Part shown: in pieces, positions 23,194 to 37,600 of the stretch
How positions within the stretch are numbered: the first letter of the stretch is position 1
How the letters are laid out: each line of letters begins with the position of its first letter
Source: Trebouxia sp. TZW2008
Taxonomy: Eukaryota > Chlorophyta > Trebouxiophyceae > Trebouxiales > Trebouxiaceae
DNA length: 64,000 nucleotides
Direction: 5' to 3'
Assembly (NCBI GenBank): GCA_002118135.1
Contig: BDIU01000172.1
Location: 242,165-306,164 of the forward strand
Notes under the pieces: generated by a model
What the model was told of the DNA's origin: nothing
What the model saw: the letters and a program-made list of their open reading frames with translations, nothing else
Databases searched by the model: none
Translations under genes and position numbers: made by a program

Positions 23194-24515
23194 CGATGCT
23201 GCAGGGTATATATCCAAGAGGAATGAGCAGGAGCGCATGAAGGTGAGGTTGTCACATGGCTGTTTCTGTGGGATGAAGATGCTGTCTGTCATGACGTTGC
23301 ACAGATGCAGAGTCCGTTGTGATTGTCCATATTCTGCCTGTACATTTGCATCAGCTAAAGCCAAAGCATATTCCACTGCAGCCTCTAAAGATTGAATCAC
23401 CATCATGATATCTGGCATGGCCTTGCTTTGCTTTCAAGGGCGCAAGCCCTACTTCCTTTTTGTGTCTGCAGAGGGCATATTCATACTGGCATGCATAAGC
23501 ACAAATTGCACAGTATGTCACATGCAGATTCCCAGAGCTCTGACATCAGCACCCTGCATGTTGGGTCCACAGCAGATGTTGTCGACATGCCGCTGTGGTA
23601 CACAAGTTTGCGCTTGGCCGTCTCACAAGGCAAACTGGTGACTTGTATGCTGTGCATTGCAGTGCTTGCGCTGAGCGTCGGCATGAGCAGCCAGGTTGGG
23701 CCAAAAAATGCTGAAGACATAATGAACACTTGATCTGTAGTACCTGGAAAGTCACATGCCCCCAGGATGTGGCATGCAAATGCAGACCAGCCAATGAGGT
23801 GTCTTGTACTGCTCGCTAGGCTAGTACAGCCAACAAATACACAGGTGACGCGAAAACATGCCTGAGGCGCTTGCTGTTCTCTATGCTCAGACTGGTATTA
23901 GAGCCTGCTTGCTACGCCACGCATGTCATGTTGCCCCGCCTTGTGAATTCAAGCCTGAGAAGAGAGCTCACGTCTTTCTTTCTGCTTGCGCTGCTGACAT
24001 GCACTCATCATGACCATGTTGACTTGAACAGAGGTGGCACATTTGTCATTGCACTGTGCCTGGTCATGCTTGCTGCGCAAGTGCTTGCATACAGAATCAG
24101 TTGAATACTGAGAAGGTGGGTATCCATTGATTTGCTAGCTGAGCTGGGTAGCATCGTACCCTGTGCATGCGCTGATTTTGGTCAGTTCAAGGTAGTAAGC
24201 TGAGAGATGTCTAGACAGCACTGAAAGTCTTAGCTGCCCATTCAGCTTTTGCATTTGTTCTGCATGCGAAGTTGTGATATCTTGGCAGCTGACATGTGTG
24301 CAGCGTGAGCTTTTGAGAATGACAGATCCAGCAAGATCTTGAGCCTTAAAGATTTGTTCTTGTCATGACTGTGATTGGTGTTGCTTAGTCTTTCAGACAA
24401 CCACCGTGCAGTACGCATGCATAACACCGCTGCACAGGAGATTTTCAATTTACGAGCACTATGCCAGACATCAACACCAGCAACTAGGTAAGTTTGCAAC
24501 ACCTGAGCATTGCAA
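23194..24515. other. Gene-poor stretch with possible coding fragments
   Basis: No gene can be modelled. Plus-strand frames at about 23205-23240 (ISKRNEQERMK followed by GTGAGG), 23571-23690 and 23870-24104 (hydrophobic, membrane-like) could be exons of a small membrane protein or chance frames; splice sites do not connect them convincingly. The minus strand holds the 3' flank of PER1. Confidence 0.3.
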
Positions 24516-25680
24516 CTACAGCTGCTTTGTCTGGACAGCTGTTGCAGCAGCTTGTGTCACTGACCATTCTATATCAGCAAACACAAAAGCATACCACATG
24601 TAAATGAGCGGTACTGTGCAGAGATGCCACAAAGCATGGGCATCTAACAAGCCAGCGATTGGTGGGAAATCCAGCACTTCAAGACTCAGAGCAGCATTGA
24701 TCAACACGACAAAGACAATCAGTTGGTGTTTGCTGGGATGACGCACTACTAATGCCCAAGCGCACCACATGACCTGCTGAACTACACCTACAAGAATGCA
24801 AAGCTTGACATTGAAGCCATAGTCAAACTTGACAAACAGCATGTACCAGAAGTGGGCAGCTATCCCAGCAGAAAGGACAAGCATGCAGACGACTTTGAAA
24901 ACCACAGACTTGAAACCAAACACTCTGCTGACAGAAACATATAGCCCAATGACAATGCTGACATCTGCTGACAGGTAGTCTAGCCTTTCTGTGAAATAAG
25001 TATCTCTGCTGTGGAAGACTGCTGACCACCACCATGCGTTGATTGAGCCCAGCGCATATGTTGTCCACAAGCCCCAAGCAGGATCAGATCTGGCAGCTTT
25101 ACTTGCAAAGCACTGGCTGGTGTGTTTTGCCTTGTAAAGCCTGTAAAGATTGTGAGCATGAGCAGCCAGGTTGGCCAAAGAGAAAATGACGCTCAGCAGC
25201 TCCTGAAAGCCCCAAACACGCTGAAATGGCCATTTGCCAAAATATTTGCATGTTCTCCCGTCCAGATCATTGATTGTATAAAGTTTGCGCAAGCTCATGC
25301 AGCGATACCTGAAACAGGTTCGCCATTGTCACGTGCATTGTTGACATGTTTCAAGTGTCATGTTTCAGCAAAGTTAGAGCACAAGGCATTGACTGCAGTG
25401 CAAGCACTGTATCTGACCTACAGTCATCTGTGCATGACCATTGCAGAGCCCTCAGGTCAAGTGGAACAGCCTTGCTATTGGCTTGTGGACAGGCTGCACT
25501 GCAGTCCTGAAGTATGCCTTGTGGCGCGCGGATAACGGCGCAGCCTGAGCTTTCACAATTTGACACACATTGTCTGAAGGCGAAGTCTGCATCGCCCATG
25601 CTTGCCAGGCTGATCTTCAGTCTGAGAAACAACAGCAGCAAACAGAGGGATTTGCTTGCCGACAGGCAGCGTTGCGGCAT
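24516..25680 (-). CDS. PER1: PER1/PGAP3-like GPI-anchor remodelling protein
   Basis: Two exons (25418-25680, 24516-25308) join as ...CTDDCR|YRCM... to give 351 aa, the usual size of the family. Per1/PGAP3 works in the ER/Golgi membrane in remodelling the lipid of GPI anchors (removal of the sn-2 acyl chain). The N-terminus has a hydrophobic signal sequence (SLCLLLLFLRLKISLAS) and then the luminal Cys-rich region (GDADFAFRQCVSNCESSGC, WSCTDDC). The C-terminal part has about seven membrane spans with family hallmarks: YFGKWPFQRVWGFQELLSV, FHSRDTYFTERLDYLSAD and DFPPIAGLLDAHALWH. The conserved FHSRD, DY and DAHALWH residues of the CREST hydrolase superfamily are present. The start at 25680 was chosen because it directly precedes the signal sequence. 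The gene is head-to-head with the LEA gene. Confidence 0.92.
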
Positions 25681-26256
25681 AGTTTTGGGTCGAGTGTGAA
25701 GCTTCACATGTTCCCAGCGCATCGCCCGCTCAACAGTCACCGGCGCTGGTGAGGCTAAAGCTACCGATGTGTGCAACTTGCATTTGCCGGTTTACCTCGC
25801 AAGTCAGGACATTGCGACCGCGTGCCTGAGCACCTCGTCATAGCGAGCAGGTCAATGCTCGGAGCGCTTCAAGTTTCAGTCGTGCTAGTCAGGAGAGCGA
25901 GGCAGCGTTCATCCTGCAAGCAGTGATCAAGTTGATCTGGCTTCCCGGTCAACTCGACTCTCAGGGAGATGAAGCTGCGGCCACCGCTAGCCTGCCAGGT
26001 CGAGTTGCAGCTTCTTCTCGGCTGACTCACGGTTTGGTCTAAAATCTGCACTGCTGACGAGTATCAAACTTTGCTTGCACTGCAGTACTCAGAGATCATA
26101 TTGACTTCACGACCAGGTTGGTGGCTCATTCTTCAGCATTGCAGTGCTTTTGCTGCGCTGCGTGTCGGGCTCTGCTGTTGATGAGATCTGGCACCGCATA
26201 TCAATCACCAGCTGAACCGGTTCTTTTTGCTCTGCAGAGTGTTCTATCGAATCACC
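25681..26256. promoter_or_regulatory. Divergent promoter region between PER1 and the LEA gene
   Basis: 576 bp between two divergent start codons. No element can be assigned with confidence. Confidence 0.45.
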
Positions 26257-29200
26257 ATGTCGTCAGAGGGCGTGACCAAAGTAAATCTTGAGAAGCACAC
26301 ACCAAGCAACGTTGCAAGCGACAAGAACTCTGAGCTAGACAAGGAGGATTTCCAGAAGGCGGCACAAGACGCTAAAGACAGCGTTTCAAGCACTCTACAA
26401 AGTGCCAAAGAATTTATGACTGGTCCATCGAACGATGCAGAGGACAAGACCAAGACGTCGCAGGTCTGTTCGTATCGATGTTCAAACTTACCATCAAGCT
26501 TTGCAGGCATGACCTGCTACATCATTCTGCTATGTCCATGTCTGACATCAGCGACAGCCCCTAGCTAGCTGCGTTTCAAGATCTGGTCCAATTTGTGGTG
26601 TTCTGTCAGGGCAGCGGTGGGGACAACTCGCTGCAAAGTCTGTCTGATGACTTGATATCTAACGAACTCAGCAACATCCATAGTCATCAAGATAACAGCA
26701 CTCCGCAGGCTTCAGAGTCTGCCAAGGACACTGCTGATGGCGCAAGGAGTCAGACTGCTTCAGCAGTAGACTATGTTGAGAAGCAGGCCAGAACCAAGTC
26801 TGACCAGGTATGAATTTGCGCATGTGCAAACTCACAAATGTCTGAATCTGTTGATCATAACGGGTGCATGATACCGTACTTACATCAAACACATTGACTC
26901 CAGGAGGACCCTGAAGTGACTGAGTTCAAGAAGGCAGCTGCTGACACAGCGCATGATGTGAAGAAGTCAGTGGAACCCAATGACAGCTCTGCCAGCAAGC
27001 CCAGCAATGACAAGACTGTGCTGGAGTCGGTAAGTGTGACCCCAAGCTTGCGTGCGTACATGCATGCCACGTGTGCATGCCGCAGTCTTTGCCAGTCGGT
27101 GATCACATGCATTGCCAACCTGTGAAATTATGCAAGCCATTCATCAGCAGTGCAAGCCGTTCATCAGCAAGCTTGGTGGTGCTGCATCTTGATGGTATTG
27201 CGGCATCTGAGATGCATACATGCTGACAATCACAGCATTAGGAGTCTGGTGCAGGTCTGTTGAGTTGGTCTTGAGCTCCCAGCTATCGAGGCTATATTCC
27301 CAGCAACAGTTGTGTCATCAGCTAACAGTGAAAGGATGCGGCTCAACTGTATGAGTTGTGTGCAAGTGTAAGCCGCAGCCACGCCTGTGCACAACAGGAT
27401 CCTCCAACTCGTGCTGAGCCTGTCTTGTCATGCAGGTGCAAGATGCAGCCACAGCTGTGTACAACAAGATTGTACCTAGCGCTGAGGCCAAGGAGTCCTC
27501 AGAGGCTCGTCAGCACCTTGATAGGGCTGGTGATGCTGCTGGAGATGCTGGCAGGGACCTCAAGACCTCAGCCTATGAGCTGAAGGAGGCTGTCAAGGAT
27601 GGTGCCAGGAGCTATGGCGACAATGCCAGGGAGAGGTCAGCATCCCGCTCTGAGCATCTATCAGCGGTGTCTCAAGCTTGTATTGATGAACGAAGACAAT
27701 GTATTGCTTGGCTACACCTGATTAGCTTCCATGTTTGGATTTAGCCGCCATCAGTAATGCCAATGCACAAGGGTACACGTGTCCAGAGCCATCATCTTGC
27801 GGTTGTCCTGTTCTTCTGCACCGGCCCGTCCTTTCCAGCTAGAATATAAAATCACTGGCCACTGGTAGATTCACAATGAAGGTAACCTTGTGCAACAGGG
27901 CGGCTCGCTATGGAGATGAGGCCAGATCAGTGTCTCCAGCTGACCAGCAGGTGGATGATGTCAAGGCTGATCTAGACCGCTACAGCACCAGGGCACGCAA
28001 CCAGGCTGAGGAGACCTACCAAGAGGGCAAGGAGAAGGGCAGAGGCGTGTGGGGCAACATTCAGAACTTCTTTGGTAAGCTTGAGCATTCATCATTCTTA
28101 GACTTACTGGCAAGGTTGCATGAACTCAGTGGGTGCGTACCAAAGCAGAAAACAATTTGATGTTTGCGAGAGTGATATTGTGCAACTTGGTTGGAGCTGT
28201 CACGAGCTGACATGCTGCTTCTGCATCCGTGCATGGAGCCCTTGCCTTGAAGCTGTTTGACTGACAAAGCAAATGTGACAGCGTTAGATGTCCTCTCTGG
28301 ACTTTGTGTACTTTCAGTGTTTGCTACACTTGCACCTTTGTATGGGCAAAGTTTGTTTTAAGGATGGCCAACAGCACATTCATGCTGCAGACAATTGTCG
28401 TATCATGTTGAGCGCGGCCCAAGCACGTCTAGACTTGGTGACTTGTCTGTTGAGTTTGCTTTTATACGCACAAGCCATCTGACAACTTGCAATGCGGCAA
28501 TGTAGCTGCCAAGCATATACCTGTGTAGTGCCTTCAGCACAAGAAACTAACTGGGGGCCTCAGTTACAAACATCTTGTTCTCGCTGATTTCAGTACGCTC
28601 AAGAAGCTGCAGGCATGTGTGTGTGGACGTCAAATGTCATATCTGAGCTCTGCAGCTACAGTATGTGTTATGATGTGCAGCTGTTGGCTGTTTACATACC
28701 TCTTCCCTGCATACAGGCGCAGGTAAAGAGAGAGCTGAAGATGCCGCTGACTATGGGCGTGAGCGTGCCAGGGCCTCACAGGAACGCCTCAACAGGGGCT
28801 ATGAAAACACTCCTTCTGGTGGAGACATCAGGAGAGAGGGTGGGTAACCCCCCCTGAGCAACAGCAGCGTCAATGACATGCAAGGCCTCATCTGACTGTC
28901 GGTCAGCAGCTCTATGGTGCCATTACTCTATTGCTTGACCATTCATGCTTGTGCATGCTCACACACTTGCTTGCTGCCCTGTCGCTTGTGATGTGAACAA
29001 AACATTTGTGCGTGTCAGCTGATACCCAAACGAGCATTCAGCAATGGCAGAGGGTGATGATGCAGTCTCATCACAGCCTCCTTTTCTGCAATGGAGCCAC
29101 GGTCTTGATTGGACATTGTGTGTCTGCAGGCAGGGCAGCCTGGGAGAATGCAAAGGCTGCCACAGCTGATACTGGCCGCTACATAGCTGGCCGCGCAGGT

Positions 29201-30973
29201 GCTGCTGCCAACAGTGATTACAGAGACAACAGCAGAGACTACAGAGACGGTAAGCAAAGCCACTTGTTGCTAGTCATGAGCTGCTCACAGCTGTAAAAAT
29301 GTCTAGCAACAGAAGCAGATGATGATTCTGCGTTGTCAGCTGCTGACAACGTTGACAGCTGTTTGCTCAGAATTCAAAACATGTGGCTATAACTCAGAAT
29401 GGGGCAGCCTTATTCTTAATGTGACTGTGCTTGCTGTGACTGCACTAAGGATTCTGTGAGCAACTTTGGCATACAGTGCCTTCTTGCTATGAGGACCTTT
29501 GATCTCAAAACATTCTTGATGGAAGGACAATGCAATCATGAACCGGTCACTGTGTCTGACTGCAACCGCACCTGTCTGTAAGGACACTTTGATGTAAGGA
29601 CCTTTATGCTGGTGACCAGAGCAGTCGCTACAACAGAAGTCTTTGTAGCTGACTTGCATGATTTTGCTTGCAGGATATGACAGAGCCAGCAATGATGCTC
29701 GCAATGTGGGCCAGGACATCAAGGATGGCTTCCAAGATACCAAGCGTGACGCCAAGAAGGCCTACTATGACACCAAGGACAGTGTCAAGGACACCTACAA
29801 TGATGCTAAGGATAGTGTGAAGGACAGCTACCGTGAGACAAAGGACAGCATCGAAGACAAGTACAATGAGACCAACCGTGAGCTCAACAGGAGCATTGAC
29901 CAGGCCAAGCAGTCATGGCGTGACTCCTTGACTCCTCACTCATACGTAAGGCTCCTCAGTCAGAAATGAGCTTCCGTGCATGCAGACAGTGATGCCAACT
30001 GTGTCAGGTCATTCATGATAGCAGGTAGCTGTTGTTGCTTCAAGAACGGTTGATTGCATTTGAACACTGTTTCAAGCTGAAGCATGACAGGCTTGGCTTT
30101 TTCTGGTTGTAACTTGCACACAACAGCTTCTGCACACTTTCCTGCTGACAATTGCTGGCAATTATGCTGCGAGCAGGTATGACGCGTCTGTGGTACTGGC
30201 TGAGTGTGTTGCGTTTTGCTCAGCTCTGCCCGCTGTTCCTATCAGCATAGCAACAGCATGCAGAGTAACACAAACTGCATCACACTGATTACACCTCGGG
30301 GATTTGTGTGTTGTGGCCTTCAGCACTAATATAAGGATAGCTGTTGAAGGTCCTCAGAGCGTGCTTTGGGTCTCACTTACGACGTAGCATCGCAGTAGCA
30401 GAACATGGGTACCATCTCAGTGTTTTACTAGCACAACATGTCAGCAGGTACAATAGCTTTCACTTTGAACGCAGTTTGAGGCTGCCTGGAGCAAGGGTGA
30501 GATCCCCAGCAACACAGAGGACATCCTCAGAAGCCGGGGTGTTTACTCAGTTGGTGACCCACGTCTACAAAATCAAACTGACGATGCCCAAGCCTATGCA
30601 CAGGACAAGGTCATGAAAGGGTGAATTTTCTATGCTATGTGTGCATCAATATCAGCTGGCTATTGATACCCAGGACTAGCGGCAAAAAGTCAAGCCTGCT
30701 GTTTGTTAATTTCTTGTTATGCAGTGTCCAAACAACCTCATGCCTTGGCGAGCCTGCTGTTCACTGCCAGCTCGTTTCCCCTGCACATGTTTGTGGTTTC
30801 CAACTAATATAGCTTTTCACTACAAGCACGAAACACAATGCATGTGCCTCTTGTTCAGGGAGGACTTCTTGCGTCAGACAGAGTTCGGATATGGTGAGGA
30901 GAACCTGGGTGGAGATGACCTGTCTGAGTTGCGTGCTGCCTCTGATGGACACGGCCCATACGCCAAGTATTAG
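26257..30973 (+). CDS. LEA-like hydrophilic repeat protein, 10 exons
   Basis: Ten exons join in phase to 560 aa: 26257-26463, 26610-26807, 26904-27029, 27436-27635, 27899-28074, 28717-28839, 29130-29249, 29674-29945, 30475-30620, 30859-30973. The protein is extremely hydrophilic, rich in Lys, Asp, Ala and Ser, without Cys-rich or membrane parts. The central region carries 11-mer-like LEA group 3 repeats, clearest in exon 8 (KDSVKDTYNDAKDSVKDSYR and similar). The C-terminal exons lose the repeat and carry FEAAWSKGEIPSNTED and GYGEENLGGDDLSELRAASD, a likely separate conserved tail. No targeting signal is seen, so it is probably cytosolic. A desiccation or freezing role is inferred from the family. 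Exons 5-8 all begin in phase 1 or 2 with one repeat block each, as if the gene grew by exon duplication. Confidence 0.85.
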
Positions 30974-31661
30974 GAAATAGCTTACACATCAGCAGGCTGC
31001 ATGGCTGGGCTGATACAGTTTAGGCGTGTCAGTAATAGCACTTTCAACAAACTGAGCTGCGATATTGCCCATTACAAAGTTTAACCACGTGCACTTTGTG
31101 CCTGTGATCTCTTTTGAATGTAAAGAATGAGCGCAGGCTGACGTTTCATGCTTCATCTGAATCAGATACTGTGCACATTTTGAAAACATCGATGGCGCCT
31201 GGACTTGACAGTCCATTCGCAAATGCTTCTGCAATGTCTTGTCGGCCAGCGTTGGTGACATGATTCATTTTAAGTCCAAACTGCAACAGCACTCATTGTA
31301 GGCTCCTGTGCTGCACAAACCATCGCCACTCAAGTCCTTGACCTGTGCAGTTGGGAAACATCGCAAAAAGCTCGCCCTGCCTGCTGGCAATGCGTTGCAC
31401 GTTTGACCAGACATTGATTCAAATGTACAGTCCCATTCATATGTGTTTCAGCTGTTGATCCGTCAAAGTACAGACTGTTTATTGCAACTCCACTCAAATG
31501 GCGCCAAAATGCTGCCTGTCAGTCTGACCATTTACGCTCAGAACGAACTGTGCACGTTGCAGTGCAGTATTTTAGTACCTTCTGTTGGCACGACCAAGCA
31601 CGCCACACATGTGTTGCGATTGTATGCTGCAGTTGTGCATGTAATGTGAGTGGCAAAAGGC
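30974..31661. other. Convergent 3' region between the LEA gene and CEP120
   Basis: No convincing gene. It holds the two 3' UTRs. Confidence 0.45.
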
Positions 31662-34600
31662 CTAGCTAGATGGAGCCCATGTGCCAAGGGCTTTGTTGCC
31701 CAACTCTTGTATCTTAGCATCCAACTGCTGAATGACATTGCTCTCCTTGCTGTAGCTGCCTGTCTTGAGCAAAGATGAGCGCTCCTGCAGCAGTCTCTTT
31801 GCTTCTTCTACATGCTCCATCTGCGCTTGAGGCTTGGCTGCAGGTATCTTATCATGCAGAGGGTCTGCCTTAGCCCCCAAAGGCTGCACTGCTGCTATCT
31901 CAGCTGCCGCTGCACAAACCAGGCCAAACTCACTTCTCACATCATGCAGTGCAGTCTGGCTGCCTTGGTACGCCACTGCAAACTTAGTACAGTTGCGGGA
32001 TAAGGCATATGATTGTGCCTGTGTAATCACCTACGCTACCATGCTGCACATTGTGTTGCCTTACCTCAGAAGGCAAGAATTCACGCTGCTGACCTGAGTG
32101 TGTCACAAAGCATGACAGACAAAAGCATGTGGCTCGAAGAAAACTTGTACCTGTACCAGGGCTGCCGACAGGCCCAGTCTGCGGCGCAGGAGCAGATAAA
32201 GGGGCAGTCATAGGGGCATTTTGCAGGGCATTCAGCTGTACCCTGAGGGCCGCTAGCTGCTGCCTCTGCTGAGAGCCCCTGAGGGCAGCCTCCTGGGCTG
32301 CCAGCCTCACTGCTGTGTCATCCAGCTGAGCCTGCACTTGATTGCACACAAGTTGTAAAGGATTGCCCATCTATCAGCTGCACATTGCTCCTGACAAATT
32401 GTGGCTGATTGCTGTGTCATGCAGCTGAGCCTGCACAATTACCCATCCTGAAGCCTGTGACATCCAAGCCCACAGTGAACTTGAAAATTTCTTCTAACAC
32501 TATGCAGCTTGTCAAATCAATGCTACAATGCATGGCGCAGAATACAGTGCTGTGGGAAACAGGATTGCCACATGTAGCAGCTGTGCTGCAGTCAATAACT
32601 GTGTTTGACCCGCCACCTACCTAAGAACAGACTGGCCTGCTGCATCTAATTTCTGAATCAGCATGTATTACCTAGCAAACATGGGCGTAACAGTCAACAA
32701 TAATGCTGGAACAGGATGGAATGATGAGCAGGCGCTGTTGGCTGTGCATGTACAGATAGATGAGGACACCTTTTGTTGTGATAAATGGGTAGCCTGATCC
32801 TGCGCCACCTGGCGTTGCAAGCTTCCCAAGTCCTGAGCCAGCTTCAGTACCTGAGCATCCACAGGCAAATGTCGTGATCAGAGAAGAAAACATTTCAGCT
32901 TTGTGACCATGTCCTGGTGTACCCGTTGGGTAAACATTTAATTCAGAATGTCAGCCACCAACTGAAGTTACACATTCAAGCCCGATGACCCGCTAGCAGG
33001 ACAACGGTGCTTGATGGAGCGTTGCTGAAAAGAACATGTACCGTAGAGTACTACTGCTAGAATGCAATGTGCTGTGTGCAATAGCTGCCAAATCTCGTCA
33101 AAGCGCAATCAGATTATCTGATGATTGATCTGATTGCACTGTCTGATGATGTGATTGGCTTTGACATTACTTGGCAGCTGTTGTGCACAGCACACTGGTC
33201 TCTTTAAATGATGCTGCTTCATCAACATTTGACCAGCCTGTTGAGTTTTGACTTGCATCACCAGACCAGGACACACCTGCATTCTGTGATGCTGCAGACA
33301 AGTTGAACACATACAGAGCATGACTGCGCCCGATCTGCTTGACTAAGGCAGCTCTTCAAAAGATTTCTGCTTGCGGATAGTGCAACACAGCCGCTCCTGA
33401 AGATTCTGGCAGTTGCAGCTTTGCATGACTAGAGCTTGCTTGCAGAGACACACTTTTGCTGTTGACTGATCCTGGTCTCGTCGGGCAACAGCAGGTCGGT
33501 ATAACAAGAGTCTGCTTGCAGAAAGTGGAAAGCACCTGCTCTTTGTAGGTCTGCTTGGCAGTGACAGCTTTCTCAAACTTGACCTTAGCCCTCCTGACCT
33601 GCTCACCCTAATCATGCAGTATGCAAGACAGTGGCAGCCGACTGCAGAAAGCCTGCTTGCAAAGATGGCAACACATCTGCTCCTTGTACTTCTGCTTGCT
33701 ATCTGCATCCGTTCCTTCACGGCAGGAAGTTCTGAAGGGGCACATGCTTGCAGAGGGTACACTACAACAGCTCCTTGCAGTGCCACTTGGCATTGCCGCC
33801 ACTTCACAATAAGAATCTTCATGCAACAATTACATTGCACCTGCTGCCTATATCACACACCTGCTCCTTGTAGTTCTGCTTGGCAGTGGCTGCTTTCTCA
33901 GCTTTGGCCTCGGCCCTCCTGACCTGCTCATTGGCATCTGCCAGCTGGCGCACTAGATCTGCCTCTGGTGTGTTACGCTGCGCAGCTCGGTACTCACTGA
34001 ACTCACGCTCAACAGCTGCCAGCTCAGCCTTGGCATTGGCCTGAAGTCAGCAGAAAGACTGTCGATGTTGCTGTTTGATGGATTGCTACGTTGAAGAAGG
34101 TGCAGAAAGCATTTTCTGTGGGGACAGGTCAGTGTATGTGCTTTATTGCTGAATGGTGTCCGGATTGTATGAGTTGCAGTGGGTGCTGGCTGACCTCATG
34201 GTTGCCAGCAGCCATGTCAATCTTTGTGCTGGGCTAGCTTTACACGTTGGAACTGTGAGAGGGGGCTGTCGCAAGTCGGAAGCCAAGCAATATTGATACA
34301 TATGACACACTGACTACACCAACGCTCCACAGTAGAGATTTGTGCTCAATAATTGGGCATGCACAGTTCAACAAGCGTGCCACGCCAGGCTCTTGTAGCG
34401 CATTGTTTAGTATGTGCATGCCACATGTCAATTGCTTTGCATTGCAGACGTGACCTTGTGCATCAGTGTATCAGGCCTTTCAACAGGCACAGTGGTGCTA
34501 CCTGAGCTTGGGAGAGCTGGTCATTCTGCCGCTGCAGGTCTGCATTTTGCTGCCGCTCCAGCTTCACCTGGTGCTCAAAATCAGCCTGCAAGACCAAACA

Positions 34601-37600
34601 GATCTTCAGGATGCTGCCAAATCATTTGCTTTTCCCGTTACGACGTGTACATTTCAGCCTCAGGTGCAACCTTGACCTCAACTGGACAGGCTAGAGCTGC
34701 ATGACAGCAGCAACTCTCTTGACTGCAGATGGGCAGCTAGCCAAAGTTTGCGATCATGAAATTGCAAATGCTGCAGCAGTGCTTGCTTTATTGACTGAGC
34801 AATTGATGCAGGCGTCTAATGCTGGCCTCGACCACTACAAGGCACGCGGAAGGCTTGATTGCTTCACTGATCAATAGACCAATTGATGAACCGACTGAAT
34901 GGTTGGTGGTTGCATCACCTATATGCGCCTGATAGTGGCCTCCACCTCAGCGAGGTGGGTAGAGTGCTTGCTTGATTTGACTAATCAGCTGCCCAGCTCA
35001 CTGACTACATGATTGATTGTTGAATTACCTGCAGGCGTCTGACGGTGGCCTCAGCTTCTGCCAGGCGGGTGGAGTGCTCATGCTCCAGATCCCGCCGCCG
35101 TCTTGCCAGCTCCTCTTCTAGACCTATCACCTGCTTCTCCCTCTCCTCTGCTGAGTTCAGAATCTGCAAAACATCAACAGGGGTCACATTTGCTTTGTTC
35201 ATAACAGTCTGCTGTGGGCTGATGCTGCTTTGAACTACTAGGTTCCATGACGCTGGCAAACACCTGTGGTAAGATGGCAACAGCTGCATGAGGTCTGGCA
35301 TCTGGGGTCAAAGGCAATGCTGTTGCTCAATTTTGATCAGTGAAGCAGATGTTAGATGGTTTGGCTGTACCTGGCGCGTTTGGGCATCCAGACTAGTGTA
35401 GTGTGCTTTGATTTTGGCAACTTCAGCAGTGCGAGTGGCTTCCCGCCGGCGCCATTCTCCTTCCAAACCGCTCATGCGCTCCAGTTCCCGCTCACGCAGT
35501 TCAGCTCTCCACTTGACCTGCATAACAAAATCTGAAACGTCACTTGTCATGCTCTGCTTCTAGTGCAAACGGCAGGTTGCATAGACCAGTCAGCAAAATG
35601 CTGATCTGTCAGGGAAATCAGCATGACATGCTTGAGCTTGCAGGTGTGGACTTGCAATATCTTACTGTGAAGAGGACACCGCTGCAGGGATGTCAGCAAA
35701 TGCTGCTGTCATGACTTTGGTACTTTCTAGGCTGGCCACTGCTTGGAATCTTTGAGCCTGGATGGCCGGCATGACACATTACATCAATGTCAGCAACTTC
35801 TGCTTGTGACAATCTGGCATGACAGGGCATTTCTGCTTGAGAAAGCCTGCAAGGATGTTTCAACAGTCTGAACTACTTCAAGAAAAACATCTTCAGCGTT
35901 CTTTTAGACTTTCAGTATTCAGGCAGCCAAAGAGCATCTTCATCGGCAGCTTCTGCTTGAGTCAACTCAACTCAACTCTGTACTACAGAGAAAGCGTTTT
36001 TGCATGGAATCCAGAGTTGACATGTCAGTGGTTCTGATTTATTGCAGCTAACCTCTTCAGCATTCTTCCAGACTTCCAGTTCCCATGCCGCCTGCAGATC
36101 CTGCTCCTGGGGCTGTGGCAGGGGCTGTGCCTCACGGCCCTGCCCTGCCTCCCTAGTAGGTGAAGGAGACTTGTCTGCAGCTGCCTGGTTGAAACTTGGC
36201 CGCCGAAAGCTGGAGCTGTGACGCCGTAAGTTTGAGCTGTTACGCTGCAGGCCTGAGCTGTTACGCTGTAAGCCAGAGCTGTTGCGCTGTAAGCCTGGGC
36301 TGCTGCGCTGTAGGTCTGGACTCCCTGCAGCATTGCATGCTAGGCTGAGTATGCCGCATGGGTCAAAAACATCAATGATAATCGCATTGACCAACTGGTG
36401 ATTCTCATTGACCGTCTGAGGGTGGTCATGAGGCTGATCTGCCCAGATCAGCACAGGACTCTGCCAATTGTCAAAGTTTTGCACTGTCTCTTGATTGACT
36501 GCAGGGGAGATCCAGCTTTGCAACGCTGTTGCTTCTACCGGCAAACCAACATGCAAACACACACAGGCTTGCGAGCCGGCACAATCAATCCATCAATCAT
36601 CAATCAATTTATCTACTGTCTTTGGGACCCAGCAGGGGTTCAACAGACAATGTTCACAATGAATCAATACAAAACAGACAACTAAACTCAAACAGGCATG
36701 CACTCAACTGTCTTGGCATTTGTCAACAAAGCACCTAGATAGCTAGGGAGATGATGGACAGGTGCCAGTGCTGCGACGCCACTAACAGATCACTACACCA
36801 TAATTGCCTTTGATGTTCCCGACAAAGCATCAAGAAGTGCCAGGGATAAAATGAAGGAAGATGCTGGTGCTGCGACATCACTACCACCTTAAAGTCTAGG
36901 TATGAAAAGCTGCATTTAGCCTGCTGACACCTGCTCAACAGCATTGCTGAGCCCATGCCCTGAAACAGAGTGAAGGGCTGATAGGTGCAAAGTTCACATC
37001 TTGAGTTCATGCAACACAAATGTGACACCTCAAAGAAGCATTGTGGTGTGTCTGTGTTGTTGTGCAGGTGCAAGCCAAGCTGCTAATGCTGAAAGCTTTT
37101 GGTCCAGCCCTGAAGGTATACTCAACAGCTGTTGGTGACTCTCAACACAGCTATAAGCGTGAACTTTCTGTGCGCAACCTGACAAGCAGCAGCTGTTAAA
37201 GACATGATCTCCTGCGGGGCAAACCCTGAGTCTTTCTGGGCTGGCCACTGCTTGCACGCCTCAGCTGAAGAGCAGTCTCCAATAGGCTGATGCTGCTCGG
37301 GCAGCCGACATGTGCCGTTCTGGCAACACAGCCAGCAACAGCACCGGTGACTGAGAGTGCCACTCATGATGTTGGGGATGACACTAGGGCAGGCAAACCT
37401 GAAGGGGGATCTTCACGCATGCTGATGGTGCGACTGAGAGCAGCCACTGCCATCTCATCTGCCAGATCCTCAGCAGCTTCTGGCAGGCCCCCTTCCTCTT
37501 CTCCACCTTCTTCTTCCCTAGCTATGCTCTGCCGTTGCAGTGCATTGGTAAACTGCTCCACCTGCAATAGCAAGAGCTTTCACTGTTGCATCAGCTACAT

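Noticed and set aside
22849..23418. 189-codon open frame on the minus strand
   Set aside because: It runs antisense to the phase-consistent exons of the plus-strand gene and has no recognisable motifs or partner exons. Probably a shadow frame.
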